Made by a program: the position numbers and the translations under genes
The notes under the pieces: generated by a model
The model's input: only the letters and a program-made list of their open reading frames with translations
Told to the model about the DNA's origin: nothing
Databases searched by the model: none
Part shown: piece by piece, positions 32,812-41,558 of the stretch
Layout of the letters: each line of letters starts with the position of its first letter
How positions within the stretch are numbered: position 1 is the first letter of the stretch
NCBI GenBank assembly: GCA_012840385.1
Contig: DULK01000093.1
Span: 124,001 to 188,000, forward strand
DNA from: Syntrophomonadaceae bacterium
Lineage (GTDB): Bacteria; Bacillota; DSM-12270; Thermacetogeniales; Thermacetogeniaceae
Direction: 5' to 3'
DNA: 64,000 nt

Positions 32812-33155
32812 GCAAAATAGGTGCACCAGCGGTAAAGCCCCCTATTAAGCAACTAAAAAATTCGGACTGGTTGGTTCGCAGGGCAGCAGCTGAGGCACCA
32901 GGAAGGATTGGTGACAGGCGTGCTGTCGAGCCGCTCAAAAAAGTAGCGTCAAAAGACGAAGACAAGAGGGTGCGTTGGACTGGCGCTACTGCGTTAGCTA
33001 AAGTGGGTGCACCAGCCGCTTATGAAAACCATTGTTGGAACTGCAAGAGTAGAATTAACAGCTACATAAACCAAGAGTGCTGTGTCTGCCACTAGTACAT
33101 ATGTACAGAATGCGGTGCTTGCGGGTGTGACTACCCTTGGTCTATACGTTTGTGA
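32805..33155 (+). pseudogene. HEAT-repeat plus zinc-ribbon protein, truncated, with in-frame TAG
   Basis: Two to three PBS-lyase-type HEAT repeats ([40 protein letters not shown]) lead into a zinc-ribbon-like segment ([20 protein letters not shown]), where TAG (33093-33095) interrupts. The same frame continues as YICTECGACGCDYPW to TGA 33155. In related zinc ribbons the position taken by TAG is a Trp (pattern CxxCgWYIC), so TGG has become TAG, or the end is lost by choice. There is no credible start: the 5' part of the HEAT array is missing. Confidence 0.6.
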
Positions 33156-33310
33156 CTTCTGTCTCTGCGATTTATGGAAGGGTGACACACACCTAAGCCA
33201 GTGAAACCTGGAATTCGGCAACCTCATCGGTAAGCAGTATCCGAGGGACTGGTTGATTGGTTGGCTTGTATATTTTTTGCAGATTTGTGGTCTGGGAGGT
33301 TGTGGTTTGT

Positions 33311-36300
33311 ATGCTCATTTATGTGTACATCACTGAGCCATGTAAAAGAGATTTGCAGCATTATAACACGACTGAGGAGGTCTATGCATTTGCGGAAAAG
33401 GTCAAGAAAGACCAGAATACGCAGCAATTTGAAAGGTTTCCCCCGCCGTATCTCAAGAAGCGTTTTGGCAAACAAGGGAGGCTCATCGTTGAGGAGTGCA
33501 TATTTGAGGAAGACGTGGTCTTATGTTTTGTGCGGTACCTTCTCCGGGGAGACAAAGAGTACGAGAAGTTTGTAAGCGACCCACAAGGATTTCACAAGAA
33601 AAATGCAGTGTCAAGAGATGAAATTCTGCAATTCATTAGAGAGCAGCGCACAGAAGGTGCTGTCTCGCCGCTGCCAAAGCTTACTGAGATTGAAAGGGAG
33701 TACCTCCATGCAGTCATAGGACACTACTATGCGGCAGAAGATGGGGTTATTTTGGAAAGTTACGATTGGTACGAACGTACCTCGGAACCATGGTTTAAGT
33801 ATGACTCTTACCACTGGGAGGCGGTAAGCGATATCGTAACCAATCCCGTACTCGATTCCAACGTTTATGTACACCCGCGGGACTCAAAGATAAGGGTTAT
33901 GTATCGCTATATCCCGGAGCACAATAAACTTTTCCTTATTGCCCCTTTGAACCCCAGCAGACCTGAGGAAAACCTTGTCGAATTGGAGAAACGCTACGAA
34001 GAGTTCCTAAGAGGCGACAGGCTATCCGAAGAGGATCTGTTGCGTTGCAGTCGCCGCGCTTACCCATCGCTAATCACACTCGATAAGGACGTCTGGGCCA
34101 ACATTCAAAAAAGTGAGGTAGCAAACCTTGCGCTCTCGCCAGAGGAAGAAAGAATTTTAATGTCTATCCTCGACAGGAAAAGCAACCGCGAAAGATACCC
34201 CTTATTTATCAATGGACGTGCAGGAAGCGGAAAATCAACGATCCTTCAATACCTCTTTGCGGAACACCTGGCCCACCATTTAGCTACGGAACCTGATAGG
34301 CGCTTGGCAAAACCCCCGTTGTATTTGACTTATAGCAACGAATTATTGGACCAGGCCAAGAAGGCGGTAAAAAGCATACTTCTTTGCAGCGCAAAGATGC
34401 ATCTGGATCCGAGACGCAACCTTCCTGACTTAAACGACGAAACGGTTCAGAAGGAAATAGACTCTGCATTCCGCAATTTCCGCGGTTTTCTGCTCGAGCT
34501 GTTACCCGCTGAGAAAAGATTGCGGTTCGCGAAGAGTTTCCACGTTCAGTTCAACCGGTTCAAGAAGCTCTGGGAGCCGAGGCGGGCAAAACACCCCGAC
34601 AAGAACGTGAGGCAGATAAGTTCGGAACTGGCGTGGCACGCAATTCGCACGTACATCAAAGGTATGCGTACTTTGGACGGCGGGGAGGTAGACCCCGATT
34701 ACTACAGAGAAATCCCCCGGGAGCGTAAAGCGCTGACAACCACAACTTTCGCGCTGATTTACGAACACGTATGGGATAAATGGTACAGGCAGCTATGCTT
34801 AGAGGAAGGCTATTGGGACGACCAGGACCTTGTCCTGGAAGTGCTAAATTCGCCGGTAGACTTGTCTCAGTACCCAGCCATCTTCTGTGATGAAGCACAG
34901 GATTTCACTATCCTTGAGATAGAGCTGTTGGAGAGGCTCTCCCTCTTCTCAAAACGCCAAATACCCCTTTATTTGGCAAAAGATATTCCGTTCGCGTTTG
35001 CCGGGGACCCATTTCAGACTGTCAATCCTACGGGTTTCAACTGGGATGCAATTAAAGCAAGCTTCCACGACAATATAGCGAGACAGCTTGACCCAACGGG
35101 TGAAGCAAAACTCCAGTTCAATTTCCAGGAGCTGACACTTAACTACAGGTCATCGGAGCAGATAGTAAAGCTGTGCAACTTAATCCACCTCCTGCGAGGT
35201 GTGGTGCTCGGGATAAAAGAGCTGCGGCCACAAATGAGATGGTCTACGCAGGAGCACGTGAGCCCTTTCTGGTTCCGCTGGGACGATGCTGAATGCAGAA
35301 ATACCCTCAGGGAACAGGAAGAACTCATTATCATTATCCCGTGCCAGGAAGGGGGCGAGCTGGAGTACATTGAGCAGGATCCATTCTTAAACGACCTTGC
35401 TTTGAGAGACGGGGAGTTAACAAAGAATATTCTTTCCCCTGCACGGGCAAAAGGCCTTGAATACAACCGGGTAGTGCTCTACGGCTTCGGGGATCACGCC
35501 ATTAAAGAGCTACCAGAGCTAGTAGAACGGATGGAAAACTTAGAAAACGTTGCTTACGAAGCCCCCGACCCGGATGAGCGCTTACCGTGGGAATATTTCC
35601 TCAACCAGCTTTACGTAGCGGCCAGCAGAGCCAGGAAGCGACTCTTTATTGTTGATTCAAATGATGGGATCAGGAAATTCTGGTGCTTTACCGAGCCTAA
35701 ATTCCGGAATGAGTTACTGGCATTTTATGCATCTTATGAGGCGGGACAAAGGTGGACACCGAAAGATGTTGGCGGGATTGTGCAGGGGGACAACGAGAGT
35801 TGGCTTACGGACCGAGACAACCCGCTGGACCTTGCTGAGAAGTTTCGCGATCAGGGTCTAGCCAAGCAGGATCCCTATCTTTTGAATTTGGCCTCCCAGA
35901 ACTACATCAGGGCAAACAGGCCAGAAAGTGCCAGTTTATGCAATGCTTTGGCATTGGAATTTGAGGAGAAATTCCAAGAGGCAGGGAAACTCTACGTCCA
36001 ACTTGGAAGGCCCAAGGAAGCTTGCAGGTGCTTTTGGGCATGCCAAGCATTACAAGAGCTTTTGTCGCTTAAGCGGCGGTTTCCAGAAATCGCGCATGAT
36101 ATACGGTTCTTGGCCGCAAGTTTCCTCGAAGAGAAGAGTAAGACATGGGAGCAGGCTGTCGAACTATTGAGGAACATTGTCAGCAAAGGGCGGAAAGATG
36201 CGGTCAGCGGCGAATACTGGGATTGGTTCATCGGAAAATTCCTTGATGAAGTAGCCCACATGATACAAAGTCTGAAGTCTGCGAGTAAGATACAAAAATC

Positions 36301-37690
36301 GGAGATCGAGGTAGCAGTAGACCTTATCCTAGACGCAATACAATTGCTTGGGTTGCCATGTGTACGTTACGAGCGTCTAGCAGAGCTTCTTTATCACGCA
36401 GGCCGACCACGCGAAGCAATCGAGCTATGGGAGCAGATGGCACAAGACGGCAGGGAAGACCCTGAATGGTTGATTCGCGCTCGTGCTGAAACAGAGTTCT
36501 ATCCGGAAAATCTGAGGTACCTAGCTCAGTTAGGAGATCATAGAACAATTCTTGATGCCTGGCATAACGCTGGGGAGAACAGAGGGAAAGAAGGCGAGTT
36601 GATCAGTCTCGTGTTCGAGAGCGCCCTGGAGTTGGAGGATTTGGACGTCCTAAAACAGCTTGTATTTCAGGTGAACGAGACTGCCTATGTTCTCCAAGCC
36701 CTCAAACTGGCTCTGGAAAAAAACAGGAAGGACTTTTTAGAAATCTTCCCTGCAGCCTTTTCCAAGTTGTTAATAAGACAGAGAGGTTGGAGCCGACTCG
36801 TGAAGTTTGCAGAGGAACATGTAACAGGAGATAGTGAAAGTGATAGGCTCATAAGCGAGTTTCCGAAGAAATGGCATAGAAATATTCTTCTGGCGAGGGT
36901 AATTGGCATCCTTGCCAGGTCCGAGGAGTTAACCCACGAAAGAGCAGGGGAACAGAGAATCATTTCCGACTTCCTTTACAGGAATCTTGTTGCGAAAAGG
37001 GGAGCAAGACCAGAAGAGCATCAGAAGATAGAGGAGCTTCACATATATGTGAGTGCGCGGGAAGGCGGAGCAGCTCTAGAACGCGCAGGGCGCCTAACCT
37101 ACGTACTGGACTACTACGAGCAGTGGTTCCCAGAAGCACAAAATAGGGTTCTTCATATGAGCGACGAAGAACTGCGGTATCTTCGTGCTCGTTGGCTTGT
37201 GTGTAAACGCCGTCTTGCAGATGTTACAAGGGGCACGAAAGGCTCAAGACATCGCGAAGAAATCGAAGATTACGAACGCCGTTGGGGTCTTAAAGTTACC
37301 GATGAACCAACGTTTCCTTCTCTTTCGCCCTTTCCTGTAGAGCCGGTGCCTCTAGTACAACCGGCCGAAGATAAACCTGTTACTGGGCTAGGAACGCAGG
37401 TCAATATTGAAGTCAACTTTGAAATTAAGTTGAGCGACCGAATCCTGAAGGGCGAGTTGTACCGCCGAAAGCACCGTCTCACCCTTCGCGACATAGGAAA
37501 AGAGGACAAAGTAGACTGCGGCCCAGACAGAGTAAGCTCTGGCGATTTAGACGTTGTTAAGCTGCACGAAGCTCAATGGCTCATACGTGAGTGGAACATA
37601 CTATGCGAGCTTGCAAAAACGAACGAAACAGTAACTATCAAGCTTAGGGACGCCGAAAGCAAGGAACTCCTATTTGGCATAGAAGTCTAA
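33311..37690 (+). CDS. Giant SF1 (UvrD-like) helicase with N-terminal accessory domain and helical C-terminal half
   Basis: About 1459 residues; ATG 33311 follows GGGAGGT (33294-33300). Residues 1-90 (LIYVYITEP; FPPPYLKKRFGKQGRLIVEE) have the size and strand order of RelE/ParE-like toxins, a weak resemblance. The helicase motifs are complete: Walker A GRAGSGKST (about 302-310), DEAQD (about 527), FAGDPFQTVNPTGFNW, LNYRSSEQ (about 612), SPARAKGLEYNRVVLYG (about 708), LYVAASRARKRL (about 767). The GDPFQTxNPTGF signature is shared with TRANK1-like helicases. Residues about 830-1330 are an alpha-solenoid of TPR-like hairpins; the last 100 residues are beta-rich. It should unwind or translocate on nucleic acid using ATP. 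It starts a block of plus-strand genes ending with two membrane proteins. Confidence 0.88.
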   Translation: MLIYVYITEPCKRDLQHYNTTEEVYAFAEKVKKDQNTQQFERFPPPYLKKRFGKQGRLIVEECIFEEDVVLCFVRYLLRGDKEYEKFVSDPQGFHKKNAVSRDEILQFIREQRTEGAVSPLPKLTEIEREYLHAVIGHYYAAEDGVILESYDWYERTSEPWFKYDSYHWEAVSDIVTNPVLDSNVYVHPRDSKIRVMYRYIPEHNKLFLIAPLNPSRPEENLVELEKRYEEFLRGDRLSEEDLLRCSRRAYPSLITLDKDVWANIQKSEVANLALSPEEERILMSILDRKSNRERYPLFINGRAGSGKSTILQYLFAEHLAHHLATEPDRRLAKPPLYLTYSNELLDQAKKAVKSILLCSAKMHLDPRRNLPDLNDETVQKEIDSAFRNFRGFLLELLPAEKRLRFAKSFHVQFNRFKKLWEPRRAKHPDKNVRQISSELAWHAIRTYIKGMRTLDGGEVDPDYYREIPRERKALTTTTFALIYEHVWDKWYRQLCLEEGYWDDQDLVLEVLNSPVDLSQYPAIFCDEAQDFTILEIELLERLSLFSKRQIPLYLAKDIPFAFAGDPFQTVNPTGFNWDAIKASFHDNIARQLDPTGEAKLQFNFQELTLNYRSSEQIVKLCNLIHLLRGVVLGIKELRPQMRWSTQEHVSPFWFRWDDAECRNTLREQEELIIIIPCQEGGELEYIEQDPFLNDLALRDGELTKNILSPARAKGLEYNRVVLYGFGDHAIKELPELVERMENLENVAYEAPDPDERLPWEYFLNQLYVAASRARKRLFIVDSNDGIRKFWCFTEPKFRNELLAFYASYEAGQRWTPKDVGGIVQGDNESWLTDRDNPLDLAEKFRDQGLAKQDPYLLNLASQNYIRANRPESASLCNALALEFEEKFQEAGKLYVQLGRPKEACRCFWACQALQELLSLKRRFPEIAHDIRFLAASFLEEKSKTWEQAVELLRNIVSKGRKDAVSGEYWDWFIGKFLDEVAHMIQSLKSASKIQKSEIEVAVDLILDAIQLLGLPCVRYERLAELLYHAGRPREAIELWEQMAQDGREDPEWLIRARAETEFYPENLRYLAQLGDHRTILDAWHNAGENRGKEGELISLVFESALELEDLDVLKQLVFQVNETAYVLQALKLALEKNRKDFLEIFPAAFSKLLIRQRGWSRLVKFAEEHVTGDSESDRLISEFPKKWHRNILLARVIGILARSEELTHERAGEQRIISDFLYRNLVAKRGARPEEHQKIEELHIYVSAREGGAALERAGRLTYVLDYYEQWFPEAQNRVLHMSDEELRYLRARWLVCKRRLADVTRGTKGSRHREEIEDYERRWGLKVTDEPTFPSLSPFPVEPVPLVQPAEDKPVTGLGTQVNIEVNFEIKLSDRILKGELYRRKHRLTLRDIGKEDKVDCGPDRVSSGDLDVVKLHEAQWLIREWNILCELAKTNETVTIKLRDAESKELLFGIEV

Positions 37691-37891
37691 TGGGGCGCCG
37701 TGATCCTCGACGGGAAGGGGAGCTGGGGTACGGTCAAGCGGCCTAAACGGGATGGTTCCGGCACGATGGTTACTTATGTTGTGGTTTCAGGAAACGCGAC
37801 TTCTAACGGCTAAACCATGCGGCGCCGTAGCTGCGCCTGATGGCGAAATAGGAAATGCTAATAACTTGAGTTTCCAGGAGGGATCGATTGG

Positions 37892-38071
37892 ATGTCCATT
37901 TACGTCTATATTGCGCCTTCCTGTGAAGCGGACATGGAACGTCATACGCGGGTGAGGCGGTTCGCGCGTTTTTACAATTCCAACGGAGTTAAAAGGCGCA
38001 ACCAGGAGATTTGCCAGCAGGAACGAACGATCTGGGTCTTCCTCCAACTAAGTCGTCTGCTATCCGCCTGA
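37892..38071 (+). pseudogene. Truncated second copy of the helicase N-terminal domain
   Basis: ATG 37892 is preceded by CCAGGAGGG. The 59-residue product begins MSIYVYIAPSCEADMERH, which parallels MLIYVYITEPCKRDLQHY at the start of the large helicase. The two DNA sequences differ at many third positions, so this is a diverged copy and not a recent duplication. The frame loses similarity after about 45 residues and stops at TGA 38069-38071. Between the helicase stop and this gene a 38-codon open stretch (WGAVILDGKGSWGTVKRPKR onwards) has no start codon signal and may be another remnant. Confidence 0.55.
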
Positions 38072-38169
38072 TCAGGGCAGTCCTTATGGAGATAAATGAA
38101 ATATGGATTTAAGTAAGTGTTACTTTAAGCCAGACAAGCCGGTCTACCAACTTGAGGAGGATACTGATA

Positions 38170-38871
38170 ATGGGCAATGACTGCATAAACCGCATTGTAG
38201 GCAAAAAATTTCTACCTGGCCGCCTAGTCAAGGAAAGCACCGAAGCCGCTGGTCGGCTTATTGATAAGCTTATCATGCAGTACGACTCTGGTATTTGGGG
38301 CAATCTTAATGTCGAGTTTCTCAGGATTGCCAAAGAGCAAGTAGTAGTCTGTTTACAAAACATGGGAAATGTTGCAAAGATTACTGTACTAGCTCCATTA
38401 GGGATCTGGGGTATCACTTCTTGCTACGGTTTCCCAGACCTGGACATCAGGGAGCTAGGAATAGGATCTCACCGATACTTTTTGTTTCACAGTGCGCTTG
38501 GACTTGTGGTGCTTCGTTACTTGTATAACAAGTGGCGCAATGGCGTATCGCAAGGAAGCGCAGGCTGGGTGCAAATAGGTCTTCAAAAAGCGGGAGGAGT
38601 TCTCTTGGGAGCATCTGCCTTTGGTGTTGGCGTACATTTAATGGTAGATGTTTTTCAGCCTAAAGCAGTCATCTTTCCATTTTTCGGCTCTCTTCTCGAT
38701 GGCACAATGATCGATGACAATATTTGGCTTCTGGGCAATTCATTGTGGGCCTTTAAGATCGGAGCCGACCTTTTCTCCTTGTGCTTGGCCGATGAGTTTA
38801 AAATGGCGAAGGAATGGACGCAAAAGTATTTCGGAGGCGTGAAAGATGCCGCTCTTTATTCTAGGTATTAG
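38170..38871 (+). CDS. Membrane protein resembling DUF457-type metal-dependent hydrolases
   Basis: 233 residues; ATG 38170 follows GAGGAGG nine bases upstream. Several hydrophobic helices are visible (ITVLAPLGIWGITSCYG, YFLFHSALGLVVLRYLY, GGVLLGASAFGVGVHLMVDV, NIWLLGNSLWAFKIGADLF). The pairs SHRYFLFHS and GVHLMVDVFQP resemble the His/Asp motifs of DUF457 (YdjM-like) inner-membrane hydrolases, some of which are SOS controlled in other bacteria. The similarity is partial. The gene overlaps the next by 26 bases and lies 480 bases behind the large helicase, so the three may work together. Confidence 0.7.
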   Translation: MGNDCINRIVGKKFLPGRLVKESTEAAGRLIDKLIMQYDSGIWGNLNVEFLRIAKEQVVVCLQNMGNVAKITVLAPLGIWGITSCYGFPDLDIRELGIGSHRYFLFHSALGLVVLRYLYNKWRNGVSQGSAGWVQIGLQKAGGVLLGASAFGVGVHLMVDVFQPKAVIFPFFGSLLDGTMIDDNIWLLGNSLWAFKIGADLFSLCLADEFKMAKEWTQKYFGGVKDAALYSRY

Positions 38872-39790
38872 CCAGATGTCAAGGGAAGAAAAGGCATCCC
38901 TGTTGGCGCAACTTAACAGCATGACCAGTATGAACATCCTTAACGAAGGCGTACAGAAGGCGCTTCATTCGGCAAAAAAATTCACTCTGGTCAAGATTGC
39001 CAGGATGTTCGAGAACCTCGGAGCTGGGGATTTTGCCAGGTCTCTTGAGAAGATAGATCGAGTCACGGAATGGAACACGAATGTGCTGGCGGCGAAAATA
39101 AGGGGAGAAATGGAGAAACTTAAGCTACTCAACGATACGAAACTGTGGCAAGATATTCGACTTAAAATGATCGACATCGGTGGTGTAGACGCGAGTGCAA
39201 GTGAAGAGCAGATTGCGGAGGCCGTAATAAATCGTGTGGCTGCGCTCTATAAACTTGACACTAGGACGTATCCGAATATCGTTGCAAAAGAAAACGCTGT
39301 CTTTGAAGCTTGTATAAATGACCTGATAGAACAGCTGCAAAAAAAGCTAAATAGGATGACCATGGAAGAACAGGACAAGTTCCGGAAGCTCCTGGAGGAT
39401 GAAATTAGAAGCCTTTCTAAAGCAAACAGAGAGGCTATCAAGGAGGCTACCGGCTTACAGGAACTTTCATCACAAGCTCTACTCAACTTCTTCAAAACCA
39501 CTTCTGGAGTAGCTTTTGCCCAGATGCTTGTTGGGGCGACTGGCTTCGGAGCCTTCATGTTTTTGACTACCACTTTAAAAGCAATCTCTTTACTATTAGG
39601 CGTTAGCCTTCCTTTCGGAGTTTATACGGTAGCTACATCGGTACTTGCTTTCCTGCTGTCAGGACCTTTTTTACTGTTAGTAATCGCGTTGTCTGGAGGG
39701 GCTATTCTCTATAAGACGAATGAAGATTTAAAACACCAATTGGCGAAGATCCTAATCGTTACAGGTAGAGCAAAGTTGATGGGTTGCTAA
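38846..39790 (+). CDS. YaaW-like protein with C-terminal membrane hairpin
   Basis: 314 residues from ATG 38846, inside the end of the previous gene, with GGAGGCG upstream. The first 210 residues are helical and soluble (including MTMEEQDKFRKLLEDEIRSL and ATGLQELSSQALLNFFKT). They are followed by two long Gly- and Leu-rich hydrophobic segments (VAFAQMLVGATGFGAFMFL; VYTVATSVLAFLLSGPFLLL) and a short basic tail. This order resembles YaaW/UPF0174 proteins, whose role is unknown, and also the general form of pore-forming effectors. Overlap with the preceding membrane gene implies linked expression. Confidence 0.75.
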   Translation: MPLFILGISQMSREEKASLLAQLNSMTSMNILNEGVQKALHSAKKFTLVKIARMFENLGAGDFARSLEKIDRVTEWNTNVLAAKIRGEMEKLKLLNDTKLWQDIRLKMIDIGGVDASASEEQIAEAVINRVAALYKLDTRTYPNIVAKENAVFEACINDLIEQLQKKLNRMTMEEQDKFRKLLEDEIRSLSKANREAIKEATGLQELSSQALLNFFKTTSGVAFAQMLVGATGFGAFMFLTTTLKAISLLLGVSLPFGVYTVATSVLAFLLSGPFLLLVIALSGGAILYKTNEDLKHQLAKILIVTGRAKLMGC

Positions 39791-40194
39791 AAATTAAGCA
39801 CGCTACAGCGTGTGTGCTTTGGAGTCCAGGAAGACCCGGTCCTTTTGTCTGAGTTTATCAGATGACCTGCTTAAACCCGCACAAAACCCGAAAAAGTTTT
39901 TTAAAAGGGCGCGTTTTGCCACTACGTTTCTTATTTCTGGAAATCGTCAGCAGCAATGCACGTTGTTCGATTGTTTCATTCGTAAGTAAACGCAGTATCT
40001 TTTTTGCTCAAATCGGATCCTTTAATTGAAGAACAAAACGTACTTCAAAGTGTTTTTGTCAATCAAAAATTTACCACATGATCTTCGAAATGTTTACCAC
40101 CTTCTTGATTTATGTCTTAATCCACCCCCTTGGAGGGTAATGATGAACCTCGATAATTTGCATAATTGCTTCCGTCATGGATGATTTCTTGCCG
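39791..40194. other. Gene-free stretch behind the helicase/membrane block
   Basis: A hairpin GCACGCTACAGCGTGTGTGC lies about ten bases after the stop and may end transcription. No intact gene is seen after it. On the minus strand a short open piece (DINQEGGKHFEDHVV) hints at a lost gene. The stretch is AT-rich and shows no repeat. Confidence 0.35.
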
Positions 40195-40473
40195 TCACCT
40201 GCCGGACCTATGGATAGGTGACCAATGCGCTGGCGAAGGCCTGGGTGAGTTTGGACCCTGTGGACAGGCGGGAAAATAAAACCACCGGATCTCTTGAAAT
40301 ACAGGGTCTCGGGTGAAACGACTTTTAACACCAAGGTCTTTTCGCCTGCCCACAAGTCCACCGAGCAGCATATCCACAGGTCTAGTAGGTATGCCGACGA
40401 AATTGACCACCGATTCTAGACGATTGCGACCAATAAAGCGAGTTAGGCCGACAAAGCTGTAATTCGAAATCAT
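40195..40473 (-). CDS. Small unknown frame coupled to the nuclease-like gene
   Basis: Its ATG overlaps the stop of the gene before it on the minus strand (ATGA), the usual arrangement for coupled translation. The 92 residues begin MISNYSFVGLTRFIGRNRLE and have a possible strand-rich start, but the second half is rich in Pro, Arg and Ser and looks out of frame. Another frame over the same DNA (to 40110) reads more protein-like at its end (GPAGDGKKSSMTEAIMQIIE). Probably one gene disrupted by a frameshift near 40350. Function unknown. Confidence 0.35.
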   Translation of the reverse strand: MISNYSFVGLTRFIGRNRLESVVNFVGIPTRPVDMLLGGLVGRRKDLGVKSRFTRDPVFQEIRWFYFPACPQGPNSPRPSPAHWSPIHRSGR

Positions 40474-41156
40474 TCCTCTTTTACGTTACCCAAATCGTCG
40501 ACCCAATATATCCTGAGCGGCAGGTTTCTCCGGAGCCAGGAGATGCGTGAAGCCAGCCCCCTGTATGTGGGAACGCCATCTGGCAGAGCCAGTGCGAGTT
40601 CCGCGGCAGGGTTCTCGCTGCGGTAGAGAATCACGTCGAACACCGCCTGTGCGAAGTAATGCCGGGCCTGGGTATAGGAATTGTTCGCGGGAAAACCCTT
40701 GACCGACACCCAAAGTTCGCAGCCGTCTGGGGTAACGGCGACTATGTCCTTTCCCTGCGTCCTGGACGCCGTGTCCGCAACACTCCGGATAAAATATCCT
40801 TGAGTTGCGAGGTAGGCAACCAGTTGGGCCTGGATGTTGCCCTCCCAGTACCAGGGTTGCGCATTCGTCGGTTTCATTTTTTGAGCAGATAAAGTTTTCG
40901 TCTGGTTGTTGCGTCCTGAATTCAGGAATACAAGATCAGGTTTCTCTTTGTTATCCGCCCAACTAACTATTTTGGTTTTTGCACATGAAACGCAATTGCC
41001 CCGGCCGCGCTGCACTATTCCGACCTTCGCCATTCCGGTGCAGTTCTGGTAAACCGTCTGACGGGGAGCGATCCCGGCAATTCTAGCCAGACAATCGTCG
41101 CAAAGCGGCGCGGCGGTTTCGGAGAGCACCTTGAGTATTCGTTCCCGGTGCGTCAA
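40470..41156 (-). CDS. Protein with PD-(D/E)XK-like nuclease domain
   Basis: 228 residues; TTG read from 41156 has AAAGGAGG at good spacing, while a longer frame runs into IS-derived DNA. Residues 1-75 form a small helix-turn-helix and zinc-like part (RILKVLSETAAPLCDDCLAR, CVSCAK). The C-terminal 125 residues are a restriction-endonuclease-like domain: GKDIVAVTPDG supplies Asp, then LWVSVKG, where the core Glu of the usual VEVKG is Ser, followed by TQARHYFAQAVFDVILYR and ALALPDGVPTYRGL. The family is known in archaea and Firmicutes as an uncharacterised nuclease-like group. Activity is uncertain because of the replaced Glu. Confidence 0.65.
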   Translation of the reverse strand: MTHRERILKVLSETAAPLCDDCLARIAGIAPRQTVYQNCTGMAKVGIVQRGRGNCVSCAKTKIVSWADNKEKPDLVFLNSGRNNQTKTLSAQKMKPTNAQPWYWEGNIQAQLVAYLATQGYFIRSVADTASRTQGKDIVAVTPDGCELWVSVKGFPANNSYTQARHYFAQAVFDVILYRSENPAAELALALPDGVPTYRGLASRISWLRRNLPLRIYWVDDLGNVKEE

Positions 41157-41265
41157 CCGGTCATCCTCCTTTCGAACGTGCCATCGCTTCAGCGTTTCCA
41201 AAGACTCCGCTGCCGGATCTTGGACAGACTGCTGGGATGGGGCACCGGCTTGTTTCAGGGAATCC

Positions 41266-41558
41266 CTAGATTTGACGCCAACTGATCCGGTCGCTGACCA
41301 GGGCGCAAAGGTGCCGGTCCCTGAGCCCATACTGGTGCTTGAGTGCTGTTATGCGCAAGTAGGTTTCCGCCGGCACGGAGGGCCGCCCCAAACACTGATG
41401 GTATTTGTCCCGAAACGGTATGAAGAAACGCTCATCATCCAGCCAGGCGTCCAGTTTGGCCAGATCTTCCGGAAGCTCAAGCACATCGGACGGCAATAGC
41501 AAATCCACCAGTGATATTTGTCTGCTCTCTTCCTGCCGGAGGCGCTTTTATTTTTCAC
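41266..41558 (-). pseudogene. N-terminal fragment of an IS transposase
   Basis: The minus strand encodes LPSDVLELPEDLAKLDAWLD, then FIPFRDKYHQCLGRPSVPAE and TYLRITALKHQYGLRDRHL, the N-terminal DUF772-type domain of IS1182/IS5-like transposases. The likely ATG at 41558 (behind a GGAGGTGAAA site) is in a different frame, so a frameshift separates start and domain. The DDE catalytic part is missing and the fragment ends at about 41266 against the nuclease-like gene. Confidence 0.7.
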
